NCBI RefSeq assembly: GCF_027595985.1
Contig: NC_073306.1
Coordinates: 103,755,484-103,819,483, forward strand
DNA: 64,000 bases
Direction: 5' to 3'
Source of the DNA: Sorex araneus
Taxonomy: Eukaryota; Chordata; Mammalia; Eulipotyphla; Soricidae
Shown: positions 23,780 to 37,402 of the stretch, piece by piece
Layout of the letters: every line of letters starts with the position of its first letter
Numbering within the stretch: the stretch's first letter is position 1
The notes under the pieces: generated by a model
What the model was told of the DNA's origin: nothing
Seen by the model: only the letters and a program-made list of their open reading frames with translations
The model's database searches: none
Translations under genes and position numbers: made by a program

Positions 23780-23943
23780 AGCACCAGAGATGTAGTACAG
23801 GAAGTAAGGCACTTGCCTTGCTCGCAGCAGATTTCTGGTGGTGCTCAGCACAGCTCTCTGAGCATCACCAGGAATGAAGTGAACATAAAGCCAAGAGTAA
23901 ACCTTGAGCACTGCTGGGCATGTCCTCCCACAAAATAAACTAA
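23780..23943 (+). repeat. SINE A, old copy
   Basis: AGCACCAGAGATGTAGTACA, ACTTGCCTTGCTCGCAGC and GAGCACTGCTGGGCATG. Confidence 0.7.
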
Positions 23944-24237
23944 AAGTTGTAGGTGTCACACCAGTTTTACTGAATCAGACTCTCTGGTGTGTGACCTCAG
24001 ATTTATATAAAAATTTCCAGGGGTGTCGAATGAATAACTGGATTTCAGAAAGAACTATTACTCTAACCTTAGCACCCTGCAAGTAAATAAATGGAGGGCC
24101 TAAACAAAATAGGGTTTACCTAAAGGTATACAGCTTGTAAGTAGCACAGTAGGTTGGAAACACAATCTCCTGTCTCCCTAACTTAATGCTTCAACAAATC
24201 AAACTACTATTTTTGGTAAAGCCGTACTTTTTTCTGC

Positions 24238-24405
24238 TCTGCTGCTTAGCCCTGTCCACTAGTTACTTAATATTCCCAAGCAACTTAATTCCGTGATGTG
24301 AAAAAATGGGAATAAGAAAATGCCTTTTTCTTGAGAGGCTGTGAGAGTTGAATACTAGCTAACGCACTTAATAGGCCTGACAAATACTAAATGCTCATTA
24401 GACAG
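24238..24405 (+). repeat. MIR
   Basis: The MIR order is visible: TTACTTAATATTCCCAAGCA, AAAATGGGAATAAGAAAATG, GAGGCTGTGAGAGTTGAA, TAACGCACTTAATAGGCCTG and AAATGCTCATTAG. Confidence 0.7.
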
Positions 24406-25106
24406 GATACATAGCCCAATTACAAGAACCACAAATAAAACGAACAACAAAACAGACAAAGACAGGGGAGCATGCATTTTTCTTCATTAAAGAGGATTTA
24501 TACAACCACTCCAGGTAGTGAAAAAGAAACCACTTTCACTTTTAAGTCCCTAACTCAGGACATGATGAAGGTCAAGAACTTGCCTAGTTCTCAGCATACC
24601 AGTTCCTCTCACAGGATGTCTTGGAATTATGCAGTATATCAATTTTACGATGATGATTAGAAATCTAGCATTTTAAACAGCAAACTTAACTGGGTGATTG
24701 TTAGGACAAAGAATCTGTGACCACACCAAATGGTCACAATCCAACCCCTCCCCCCACTCTCCCCAAATTACGCTGCTCTAGAGCGGTGTCACCAGCTCCT
24801 GATGCAAACAGCAGCTGGGGGGAAGCTGTGCACGGTAATCACGAAGATCTCTAGGGAATGCTTCGGTGCTCTCAAGTAAGAAACTTAGACATTTACAAAA
24901 GTGTTCTCTCTTAATCACCGCGGCACACAGTGCTGCCTGGGCGGCCACCAGAAGTTGAACTTAATTTAGCCTCTTCCCCCAGGGTAAGGGCAGCGCAGGG
25001 CGACCTTGAACCTATAAGCAGACACAAACGGCGTCAGGATGTTAACAAGCCTCTTGCCCAGTGCCCCGTAATAGCCAACCTCCTCCAACACTTGACGGGC
25101 CAGATG

Positions 25107-25115
25107 CCGGAAGTG
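25107..25115 (+). promoter_or_regulatory. ETS/GABP-type motif
   Basis: CCGGAAGTG matches the ETS consensus in a TATA-less CpG-island promoter. It lies just upstream of the first ZNF143-type motif. Confidence 0.6.
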
Positions 25116-25126
25116 CACTCCCCGGG

Positions 25127-25144
25127 AATGCCGGGAGTTGTAGT
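25127..25144 (-). promoter_or_regulatory. ZNF143-type (SBS) motif, minus orientation
   Basis: The minus strand reads ACTACAACTCCCGGCATT, matching the ACTACA..TCCC.GCAT core bound by ZNF143/THAP11 at housekeeping promoters. Confidence 0.7.
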
Positions 25145-25309
25145 TAAGGACTTACTTCTCTTGCGGTCTTAATGGACTTTCTTTCCCCTCCCCCAAAGAA
25201 TAAAACACTCTGAAACCCTAAAGAAGGTCTGTTTGTGACCGACACGTTCTAATTCTTCCCTTTCCCGGCGGACAACGGGCACGTTCACGAAACTGATGCC
25301 GCGGGCCAG

Positions 25310-25328
25310 ACTACAAGTCCCAGGATGC
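25310..25328 (+). promoter_or_regulatory. ZNF143-type (SBS) motif, plus orientation
   Basis: ACTACAAGTCCCAGGATGC is close to the ZNF143 core. It lies about 180 bp from the first motif in the opposite orientation and about 360 bp upstream of the ADO ATG, so the ADO start site is probably near or just after it. Confidence 0.72.
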
Positions 25329-25351
25329 TGCGCGCGGCGTACGACGCGCCT

Positions 25352-25564
25352 ATGGCCGGCGGCGTAGATGCGGGCCGCCTGAATGGCGCGTCGGGCGTAA
25401 GGCGAAGCGCGCCCCCCGCTACGCGGCCGCTACCTGCTCCCGAGCGTGAGTGCGGGCTGCGGGCCGTGCGCGTGCGCGCTGGGAGGGGGCGCGAGGCGGG
25501 CGCGCCGGGCCGTTGCGGGCGCGTGGCTGCCGAGGTAGCGGCAGCGCGCCGGAAGGGCCGCTAG
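25352..25564 (+). other. Candidate upstream ORF of ADO (70 codons), overlapping two minimal uORFs
   Basis: An ATG at 25352 opens a frame ending in TAG at 25562-25564, 123 nt before the ADO start and in the same frame. Within it, ATG at 25368 gives a 4-codon ORF ending TGA (25380-25382). ATG at 25383 gives a 5-codon ORF ending TAA (25398-25400). Whether they are in the mRNA depends on the unknown start site. The long frame encodes an Arg/Ala-rich peptide of no recognised family. Confidence 0.3.
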
Positions 25565-25687
25565 TTGCGTGGCCTCGTCCTGCGCCCGGGGTCACCGACA
25601 GTCGTGGCGGCCGCCGGGGACCGCAAGGGGCGGAGGAAAGCGGGGGGCGGCGGGGCCCGCTCCCGGCACGCGGAGGATCAGCCGAGC

Positions 25688-26491
25688 ATGCCCCGAGACA
25701 ACATGGCCTCCCTGATCCAACGGATCGCCCGCCAGGCGTGCCTCACCTTCCGGGGCGGCCGGCGCGTTTCCGAGCGCGGCGAGGCGCCGGGCCCCGGGGA
25801 AGCCGCGCCTCCGGGCTTCCCGGAGAACCTGAGCAAGCTGAAGGGCCTGCTGACCCAAGTGCGCGCCGAGGACTTGAACATCGCCCCGCGCAAGGCGACG
25901 CTGCAGCCGCTGCCGCCCAGCCTGCCGCCGGTCACCTACATGCACATCTACGAGACCGAGGGCTTCAGCCTCGGCGTGTTCCTGCTCAAGAGCGGCACGT
26001 CCATCCCGCTGCACGACCACCCGGGCATGCACGGCATGCTCAAGGTGCTGTACGGCACCGTGCGCATCAGTTGCATGGACAAGCTGGACGCGGACGGCGG
26101 GCAGCGGCCGCGGGCCCCGCCGCCCGAGCAGCAGTTCGAGCCGCCGCTGCAGGCGCGGGAGCGGGACGCCGTGCGGGCCGGCGTGCTGCGCTCCCGGGCC
26201 GAGTACACCGAGGCCAGCGGGCCCTGCGTCCTCACGCCGCACCAGGACAACCTGCACCAGATCGACGCCGTGGACGGGCCCGCCGCCTTCCTGGACATCC
26301 TGGCCCCGCCCTACGACCCCGACGACGGCCGGGACTGCCACTATTACCGGGTGCTGGAACCCGTGCGACCCAAGGAGGCCGCGGGCTCGGCCAGTGACCT
26401 GCCCCGAGAGGTGTGGCTCCTGGAGACGCCGCAAGCCGATGACTTCTGGTGCGAAGGGGAGCCCTACCCGGGTCCCAAGGTCTCCCCTTGA
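25688..26491 (+). CDS. ADO: 2-aminoethanethiol (cysteamine) dioxygenase
   Basis: Intronless gene for a 267-residue cupin-fold non-heme iron dioxygenase. Known role of the family: it oxidises cysteamine to hypotaurine, and it oxidises N-terminal cysteines of proteins such as RGS4/RGS5 and IL-32, marking them for the Arg/N-degron pathway in an O2-dependent way. The protein is cytosolic, with no signal peptide or membrane segment. Visible residues: His109 and His111 (in LHDHPGMHGM) plus His190 fit the three-histidine iron site. Cys217 and Tyr219 (DCHYY) correspond to the human Cys220-Tyr222 crosslink. All are shifted by three from human because the variable segment around residues 24-42 is shorter. 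The start is MPRDNMASLIQRIARQ, as in orthologues; -3 is A but +4 is C. Met6 (25703) has a stronger context (ACAACATGG). No frame damage was seen. Confidence 0.97.
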   Translation: MPRDNMASLIQRIARQACLTFRGGRRVSERGEAPGPGEAAPPGFPENLSKLKGLLTQVRAEDLNIAPRKATLQPLPPSLPPVTYMHIYETEGFSLGVFLLKSGTSIPLHDHPGMHGMLKVLYGTVRISCMDKLDADGGQRPRAPPPEQQFEPPLQARERDAVRAGVLRSRAEYTEASGPCVLTPHQDNLHQIDAVDGPAAFLDILAPPYDPDDGRDCHYYRVLEPVRPKEAAGSASDLPREVWLLETPQADDFWCEGEPYPGPKVSP

Positions 26492-29369
26492 AGTCGCCGG
26501 CCGCGTCCGGGAGCCTTGGCCGCAGACCGACCCCCCCCCGCCCCCACTTGGATCTGGGCTTCACCTCCCGGCACCCACAAGGGCTCTCTCCCTGCGCCCC
26601 CACCCCCGCCAGGCCTGGCATGCGGGGCTCCTGGAACGGGCTGTTGGCGCTGCGGGGGTCACTGCTGTGCCATTGGGAGCAGGGGAGCAAGAGGCTCTGT
26701 CACTGCCACCAGTTTGTATGGGGGGATTGGGGCAGGGAATAGCTGAAGCGCTTCCATCCTAAAGCCATAATGAAGAGATTCTTTCTGCTATTCTGCATCC
26801 TACACAAAATACATTAAATGGTCCTCCCTTTCCGCCCCCCCTCCCCGCCTTAGGTAAATAGAGTTTGTTTTTCCACTTTTATCCGCAAGCCATCTCCTTA
26901 TTACCATTTTTAACTTACTGACCGTGCATGACTCAGTTGTTTAAATTGTTCTTAGTTCAAGTCATTGGTTAAAAGCTAAATTTCAAAAACTCAACAGTTT
27001 AAATTGAATTGTCCTGTTCCGTTGCTTTTGAAAATTAACTTTTTTTTTTCTTTTCTCAAGTTGGCACCCCCAGGATATAGCTACTCATGCAGAGGACAAA
27101 ATTTACTTTCTTTGTCTCTCTGGACCATCTCTGGTTCATTTGGGCAGCATCTATCTACTGAGGTACTCTCAACACCTGTGTAACTCAGGTACAGATGGTC
27201 GCTTATAGCCCCCCACCGACCTCCAGATGTGAGTTAAGCAGAGTTCCGATTAGAAACTCACCCTTAATGCGAAGGATCTTCGGAGTGACATTTTCATTCT
27301 AGTATAAAAGACAATTTTCTGTCTTAACCAGAAGATGCAGAATCAGTATGCTTCCAAACTTTTGAATGTCACACTCCTCTAGCCAGCTGTTGAATTCCAT
27401 GCCCTATTTCACTCTCGATTTTCCTGTAAAAATAGAGAAAAATATTATGTTGATGACTTGAAATTCTCTCGATAACTCAGATGTTCAGAGAGCCGATGCT
27501 TTTGCTTGGCCCGAGGGGCCAGGTTCTCACAACCCTCCAACAGGAGTCAGAGCCTGCTTGCTGCAGTTTGGTTTCTGTCAGAGTGGGAAGGCGCCGTGAT
27601 CAGCTTCAGAGAACTGAGAATTAACTGTTGGTTGCTATTCAGTGGCACCCAAACGTGGTACAAAATAGTTCTCCCAGTTTTTCAAACAGTTGTGCTGTGA
27701 CTGGTTTGATTATTACCATTTATTTGATCAGCTGGGCAATTTTTCATTACTTACAAATACAGTGACATCATTTGCTTTAAACTACAGAAGCCTCTTGTTT
27801 CCCACTTTTTACTATTGATAGGATTTTGTTGTCATTCACATAACATAAAAATAAAACTGTAGAAATAAACACTAAATTTTTTTCAATGGCTGTCTAGGCC
27901 CTCCGGATTGACTTGGCCCTGTGGCTATCAAGTTCTAATATCTCTAATAAAGGATGATGTACTAGTAACAGAAAGTCTTAAGCCCTGTCCCAAAACTGTA
28001 TTTACCTTTTAAACCTCTTTACTATACACACAGGGCTCCACAAACAGAGTGAAAGAAGTTTTTTCTCCCCAATTTTAAAAGCAATGTAAAAGCAAATTCT
28101 TGGTGAGTGATTTTTTAAAACAAAATGATGCATATTCAAGGTTGCATACCAATGTGTTGTAAACCTGACTGGCATAACGCCAAGCATTTCCTCCAGGGTT
28201 GCTAAAATTGTTTTATGGTAGCTTCACATTCTGGTGGTTTACTATGCCTTGGGGGTAGTTTGAAGCTATTCTTTACCAGTTCAGTTTAAAAATAAATTCT
28301 GGATATGCAAATGATTATCATTTGTGAAAAGTTTTCACAGTATGGGTTCCTCTCCTGGTATAGCAATGAATATATATGGTTAGCAGTCATATACTTAGCT
28401 ATTTTGAATTGTAGCAAAGTTGATTAATTTACAAAGATTCTTGATACTGATGTATGTGTTCCTAATATAAGCTGGAATATATTAGACTTGCAAAAATTCA
28501 TTCTGACAGAACAATAATAAAGGAAGATAGTGTTCCTTAAACTTTATTATGAAAAGTTCCTAAGTACAAGTGAGTTGGTTGAAAACAGTTAAGGTGCTTT
28601 TCAAATAAGACTATCTGAAATTTTGCATGCCAAAATAGCAATATAAGATCTCTAATTTAATTCAATAAGAACAATGGAACTTTTAGTTCACTAAGAAAAT
28701 CTGAGTAATGTGAAAGTAAGATGTAACTTTTACTAAACTAATGAAAGCATAATCTTATTACACAGACAGAATGTGTTGCAAAAAACCCTTGCACATTTCT
28801 GCATAAACTGTTAGTTATGACTGACTTCATGCGCTGCTACTGTGTTTATATGTATTCCTGCCACATAGACTATTCAATACATCTGTGGGAAAAAGTTGTC
28901 TTCCCTTCCTAAAGACTAATGAGCACAATGATACTGAACACTTTTCTGTTGAATAACTAATGCAATAATTGCCTCTCATGGGTGAGTTGTCTGTCTACTA
29001 TAAAGCTTTTAAATTATCTGGTTATATCAATGGCCAATTATGTCAATGAAGAATATTGTATGCCTACCTACTATTTGATGAGAATTGATTTTTCATACGC
29101 CTGAGTAGCATGAATTAAGTTTACATCAGCTGCTGTTTATTAATGAAAAATGGTGGTCTCTTTTTTCAGTAACACTTTTGTTAACGGGAGTGGGTTCTCT
29201 GACCTTTCAACACAAACAGCCCCTACAATCTTCTAAAACACACATACTTGATCATGGTCCTTTTGTAGGTGCCTTGGTCTTGGCACTTGATGAGGACTTA
29301 CTCATCTAATCCAGTGACTGAATCTTGTACTCTAGCTCTGCTTTTCAAAAAAAAAAATATATATATATG

Positions 29370-29425
<56 letters not shown>

Positions 29426-29670
29426 TATATATGTGTATACATTTAAGACATACTGCCCACTGCAACTCTGAGAAAGTCCCACTCCTGTAACTCCTGGTCT
29501 GAAATCAGAACTTGCCGGTTACAATCTGACCACTGATCACTTGATTGCAATGAGCCTTTTGTTGTTGAAGAAGTGAAGTCATTTGTTAAGCACCACACAG
29601 GTACTCAGTCTTGAGATCCAGAGATATTTACAATTCTGGATTATGATCAGTGTTACGGAAAATAAAGGCA
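26492..29670 (+). other. ADO: Probable ADO 3' UTR and downstream flank
   Basis: The first ~330 bp after the stop are GC-rich, then AT-rich and free of SINEs. Candidate poly(A) signals (AATAAA) are at 27850, 27864, 27946, 28516 and 29661; the one at 28516 is followed by a GT-rich stretch. From memory the human ADO mRNA is long (about 3.7 kb), which would end near 29 kb here. The true end cannot be fixed from sequence. Confidence 0.45.
29346..29443. repeat. Compound (TA)n(CA)n(TA)n microsatellite
   Basis: TATATATATG units, about 25 CA units, then ATATACATATAT. It lies in or beyond the distal ADO 3' region. Confidence 0.96.
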
Positions 29671-30229
29671 TGTTTGAAATTGTTTAGAAGCAAATCTTGA
29701 TTATTGCAAAATGGAAAAGAAAACTATTACCGGGATGCCTACAGTTTTAGTTTATGCTATAAGATTATTGTCTTAAAACTGGTGACTTTTTGCAGATTCT
29801 AAAATCCATTAAGGTTTATAGTTTATTTCTTTTGAGCTGGAGCTTTTAAACTGAAAGCACATCTAAGACTAATATCTTGATACTTACTTTGCTATGCAGG
29901 AAAAAAAAATTGTTTTTATACCTAAACCAAAGAAAAATAGGCTAGTGTGAGAAAACAAAAATACTTTCAGTAGCAAAGAAAGAATCTTTTGGACTTAATA
30001 ATTTTCTCTTTTTTTTGTATAATATGTTTAATTGTACTTTAGACTGGTAGCCTTTTCAGCACTTATGTTGATACTGACCTTTCTCACCCTCCCCCAATCC
30101 CAAACTCTGTTGACTTGTTAAAATGCCACTGTAGCCACTTGTAATGTGGCTACAAAAAAATTCTCATGTCATTAATAGGATATTAAAATTATTTAGCCTG
30201 GTTTATGGACAGCTTAAACCCATGTCTAG

Positions 30230-30385
30230 GGAACTAGCAGTAGTCCATAGGACAGTGGTTAAGGCACTAGCCTTGCTCGCAGCCGACCCAGGTTTGAACC
30301 CAGGCACTGCATATAGTTAGTTCCCCGAGCCAAGAGTGAGAAGTATACATAACAGCTGGGTGTGACACTCCACAACCCCCAAAAT
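30230..30385 (+). repeat. SINE A, diverged; the only clear SINE between 23.95 and 41.93 kb
   Basis: TAGTCCATAGGACAGTGGTT, CCAGGTTTGAACCCAGGCA and CAGCTGGGTGTGACACTCC. Confidence 0.75.
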
Positions 30386-32099
30386 GAGTTAATAAGCCTG
30401 TTTGGAATAACTGCACCATCGGTAATACTATTCAGGAAAACATACTGAATATAAGAAGCAGACTTGGCTGTATATGCTTTATTTCTAGGAACAAAATTAA
30501 AGATGCCTTAGGGTTAAAAAAAAAACTACCTTGAATACTTCAAGAAAAGAGTAAAATCTGACTAAAGATGGATTGAGATCAAGGACTAGAAGCCACAAGG
30601 TTGGCTCTGAGAATACACAGGCATGTGCCTTGTTATATTTTGCCACCACACCAAGCCCATTTTGAAGTGAGAGTAATTATATAAACTTTCAGAATGTTTC
30701 AGTCTTTGCCAAAAAATTAATTTTGAAAACTATTGCTTATAAACAAGTATTTACATTTTGATTGGAGATGCTCTGAAATTCAAATTTGGCAAGACAGCTT
30801 TTAAAATTCAGGTGTATATTTTTTTAAGTGTTTTAGGGAAATATCCATTAAAAATATAGAGCTATCAAAATGTGACATATATTTTAAAAATTGGCCAAAT
30901 GAAGATAGTACTCTGATAAACTAAGAAATGGGAATCTATTGGGAAAAACTACTGTCAGAAACATCTATTTAGGAGTTAGAGTATTCTGCATGTTGAAATA
31001 CAAAAGAAGGATTAAAAAAAGGATTAACACAAATTAAATTCAAATCCCAGTGTGCAAAGGACAAAAGGTCGTAGTTTCCAGGAGACACTATTAATATTCT
31101 AAAATTTAGGCCATCAGTCATTAGCCATGTCTGAAGCTTAGCAGTGACAGAGCAAACAAGTTGTAGCTAAAAAGTGGTGCTCCAACATGCTACAGTGAGA
31201 ATCCAGATGCAGTAGGAGAACTGAAAACCTTTAGGCTCAAATTTTTTAAGGTACCTGGCTTTATAATACTATTAATACATATCTCATGCATATGTCAGCC
31301 AATACCACACCCATCAGCAGAGAACCCCCTTCCCTCCACCAGTGTCCCAAGAATGACTCCTGACACCCATACTCCTGCCTCACATGTAAGCTCAGTTTCA
31401 CAGACAAACTTCAATTCCAATGACTTTAACTATTTTTGTTCTCTTCTTCTTACCCCACATATGGGAAGATTTTTTTTACTATGGAGGTGGTGACACCTAC
31501 ATACATGTAGATAAATAGAGGTAATCTAAACTTCCATAAAATTGTAAATATGTTGATAATTTTTTTCTAAAAAATTTATCTTTTTTGGAGATACACTTTA
31601 AAAATTATGAATAATTTTGTGCTAATACATTTTAAAATTTACGTGCTACAGTTAAATCCAACAAATATAAAATTTAGTAAGAGAAAGGAAATTAAGTAAA
31701 AAAGAAAATCCAAATAGGTCTATAGAAGTGTTTTATCCGAAGAAAGGGAATATTGGCTTTATATTAGAAAATACAATATTATATGTACTGCTTAAATGTC
31801 TGTATTAGAATGTTCGGGCCCTATTTTAAAGGAAACTTACAAAAAATATTTTGTATGGTATGTTGGTAAAAAATGTATTCTTGGTGAATTTTAATTTTTA
31901 TTTTAAAATCATTTTTAAACTCTGTAATGTTTTATTTTGCAATCCAAGGATCAGATTCACATATTCAGTTTGTCCCCCTTTTGAGATTTTCTTCAGACTA
32001 CTGTACGCTTGTCTAATGAGATATCAGCATTTTGATAATTCTCTTGGCCAACCAAACTATAGCCTCTTAATGATCTTTCCAAACACAGATAATCAATTT
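30386..32099. other. Intergenic interval between convergent ADO and EGR2
   Basis: AT-rich, with no coding frame. A weak L1-3'-end-like stretch (CCTTCCCTCCACCAGTGTCC, around 31290-31385) is the only repeat-like piece. Confidence 0.45.
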
Positions 32100-32450
32100 G
32101 GGGAGAAATGAGTCCTGGGTAATTCCTTTAGCAATCATTCATGCCGTCATCAGCAGTGTCTGAGAGCATTTTCGATCTAAAGAGGAGATAGTGATTTTCA
32201 AAAAGTTTTCTGTGGTCTCGAAACTAATCCTGGAACCTGAAAGTCATTTCCAGCTTGAGAATGCCACCACACTTTCCACAAAGCCACACCTCTGAGTGCC
32301 GGGCCCTAGTCAGGGTTCTGAAAGCAGCCGCAAATGTGTAGTCTCCGAGTGGGCTCTTGTTAGTATTTATTTTCCGGAGCCCACTCAGGAGCAGAGAAAA
32401 GCTATAGGCTGTTAGAGTTCGGAACAATGAGTCAAAACAATGCCGCCTCC
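32100..32450. promoter_or_regulatory. Candidate enhancer just beyond the EGR2 poly(A) site
   Basis: It contains SOX-type AACAATG at 32423-32429 and 32436-32442, with an AP-1 consensus TGAGTCA (32428-32434) between and overlapping them. A 10-bp perfect inverted repeat lies nearby (GAGTGGGCTC 32347-32356, GAGCCCACTC 32377-32386). GC content is above its surroundings and no repeat covers it. Enhancer function is inference. Confidence 0.35.
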
Positions 32451-32699
32451 CCACTTTTACACTAAGGCAGAGGGGGAAATTCCCCTGAACAGCGTTTGAT
32501 TTTGAATGGAGATGGCTTTGGGGTAAGAGGGCTGATGCTGGGAGATTAGCAAAGAAAACGTGGAGATCTTGACTGACTTGATCAGAGCACTATAACCCAC
32601 AGGTGCTTAGTATTCCTATTTTTGTTTGTTTCAGTTGTCTCACAGCTATTAGACAGTTGAATGCCCACCCTGTAAATCTTCCATAAATGATTCCTGAAG

Positions 32700-33945
32700 C
32701 AAAGAATATTGTTGAAAAGTATTTATTTACACTATCGTCATAAACCATCCATTATCTGAACTTCAGTTAGTGGTTTGAGTTAGAATAAATCATTTGTACT
32801 TCACAACTATTAAGAGCTAATAACAAACAAGTCAGCTCCAGTAACATTATTTACATTTTTTATCTGTAATTTGACTACAAAGGTAACACTTTTAAGTCAC
32901 AAAACAGCATACAAAAATATACTTTCTAAAAAAAATTACAAATATTAATAGGCAGAAATATACAGCCATACTAAACCCAAGGAGTGATTTTTTTTTCCAT
33001 AGTAAGGCAACCCATTTACATGCAGACCCTGTAACATTGTCTACATCACACAAGGCACCAAAGGACACGTCCAACACAATTACATGCATCCAAGTTCCAG
33101 AGAATATATGTACATACCCCTTTTAAATAAGTTAACCTCTGACTAATTTCAAGAGATCATAAATGCTTTTTTTTTCCCAAAGGTTCAAAACTTGGAGAAC
33201 AGTGCACATCAAAAATACACAAAATCTGAATGGATATACACTGGAAAAATAGTCTACATTTCTCAACTCAAAAAGGAGCAGATATTGCTACATCCCTCCC
33301 GTCACATTGCACGTCTGTTCTCTGAGTATAATACATATTGCTTAAAGGGTTGAGACGACTAGATAAGCTTTGATTCACTGTTCTAGGGCCACAGAATGCA
33401 GCATACAGGCCATGCTTCACTCTCTGTACAGCGCCCCCCACATTAGTCCCAAGCCATAAAGTGCACGTCAGTTTTGCTGCTCCTTTTTGCTGTCCCCCAT
33501 CTGAAGGGATCAGCATCTCCCAACCTACTGTAGAAAAAGTCTCAGATTCATTCTCACATCCAGAGTCAAAAACCTGCAACCAGCCACAATCAGAGAAGGG
33601 GGTGAAGGCAGGAGGTGGGGGGGGGAGCAAAACCTAGTCAAATAAGCCTTTCAAGCAGGGGTAGATGTCAGCCCTCTAGGCCAGGGTCCCCATTCCCACA
33701 TCCTCTCTGAGCCTCTCCAATGTGCTGGGGTGATCGACTCATCTACAAGGGAAGAAAGTGGGTGGAGTGTTGGAAGGACCTGCTCTAAATGGAAAGTGGG
33801 GGGGGCAAGTGCTGGGCTCCATCAAAGCCAAATGCCCAACAAAGGGAAGGAAGCCGGGAAAGGTGGTAGTGTTTGTTGTGTAGTTTGAGTAGACGAAGAG
33901 CCACCGGGGCCTCCACAACGATGATGCGTAGGCCTGAGTCTCATC
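32700..33945 (-). other. EGR2: EGR2 3' UTR
   Basis: About 1.24 kb from the stop codon to the predicted cleavage point past the AATAAA at 32727-32722. It is repeat-free. Features seen on the mRNA strand: an ATTTA at about 33124-33128 and three Pumilio-type UGUANAUA motifs (33114-33107, 32855-32848, 32731-32724). The length agrees with the human transcript as I remember it. Confidence 0.75.
32722..32727 (-). terminator. EGR2: EGR2 polyadenylation signal
   Basis: AATAAA on the minus strand, about 1.22 kb after the stop. It overlaps a Pumilio-type TGTAAATA (32731-32724). Confidence 0.7.
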
Positions 33946-37060
<3,115 letters not shown>

Positions 37061-37084
37061 TTAGACGGAAAGTGTTGCTCTAAG

Positions 37085-37092
37085 TATTTATG
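37085..37092 (-). promoter_or_regulatory. EGR2: TATA-like box of EGR2
   Basis: CATAAATA on the minus strand, about 375 bp upstream of the ATG and directly downstream of the CRE and SRE. Confidence 0.7.
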
Positions 37093-37111
37093 GGCAGGTC
37101 CTCAATGCCCG

Positions 37112-37119
37112 TGACGTCG
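37112..37119 (-). promoter_or_regulatory. EGR2: CRE-like element
   Basis: TGACGTCG on the plus strand (core GACGTC is palindromic), 20 bp upstream of the TATA-like box. It fits CREB/ATF input to an immediate-early gene. Confidence 0.65.
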
Positions 37120-37123
37120 CTGC

Positions 37124-37133
37124 CCATATATGG
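37124..37133 (-). promoter_or_regulatory. EGR2: Serum response element (CArG box)
   Basis: CCATATATGG is a perfect CC(A/T)6GG match for SRF. It lies immediately upstream of the CRE. Confidence 0.8.
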
Positions 37134-37402
37134 ACTGAGGAACAGGGCTGGGCCAGGAGCTTCTTGCCGTCACATGGCCGATTTGCATACAGCTCTGCGG
37201 CGCGGGCTCCGCCGGGCTCGCGCCTCGCGCCCGGGGAGCTGGCGGGGGATGCTCCGCGGGCCGCCCGGGGGCCCTTGACCCGCGCCTCGGTGCGGAGCCC
37301 GGAGCCCGGCGGGGAGGGGGCGCGGCGGCGGCCGGGGCTGCAGCCCGCGCGGGAGAGCCGGCGCAGCCCGGGCAGCGGAACAGCCTCCTCGGGCGGGAGG
37401 AA

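Larger units (their letters stand above)
25080..26510. promoter_or_regulatory. CpG island covering the ADO promoter and gene
   Basis: GC-rich, CpG-dense sequence starts sharply near 25.08 kb and ends just after the ADO stop codon. It contrasts with AT-rich DNA on both sides. There is no TATA box, consistent with a dispersed, housekeeping-type start. Confidence 0.85.

Noticed and set aside
25565-25687. 41-codon N-terminal extension of ADO
   Set aside because: It begins at TTG, has no ATG, and is low-complexity Arg/Gly/Ala. The conserved start MPRDNMASLIQ lies at 25688.
25450-26397. 315-codon frame overlapping ADO in another plus-strand frame
   Set aside because: Arg/Ala/Gly/Pro-rich shadow of a GC-rich gene with no recognisable domain; the ADO frame has clear homology throughout.
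25592-26434. 280-codon antisense frame across ADO
   Set aside because: Antisense shadow created by GC-rich codon use; no start context, promoter or homology.
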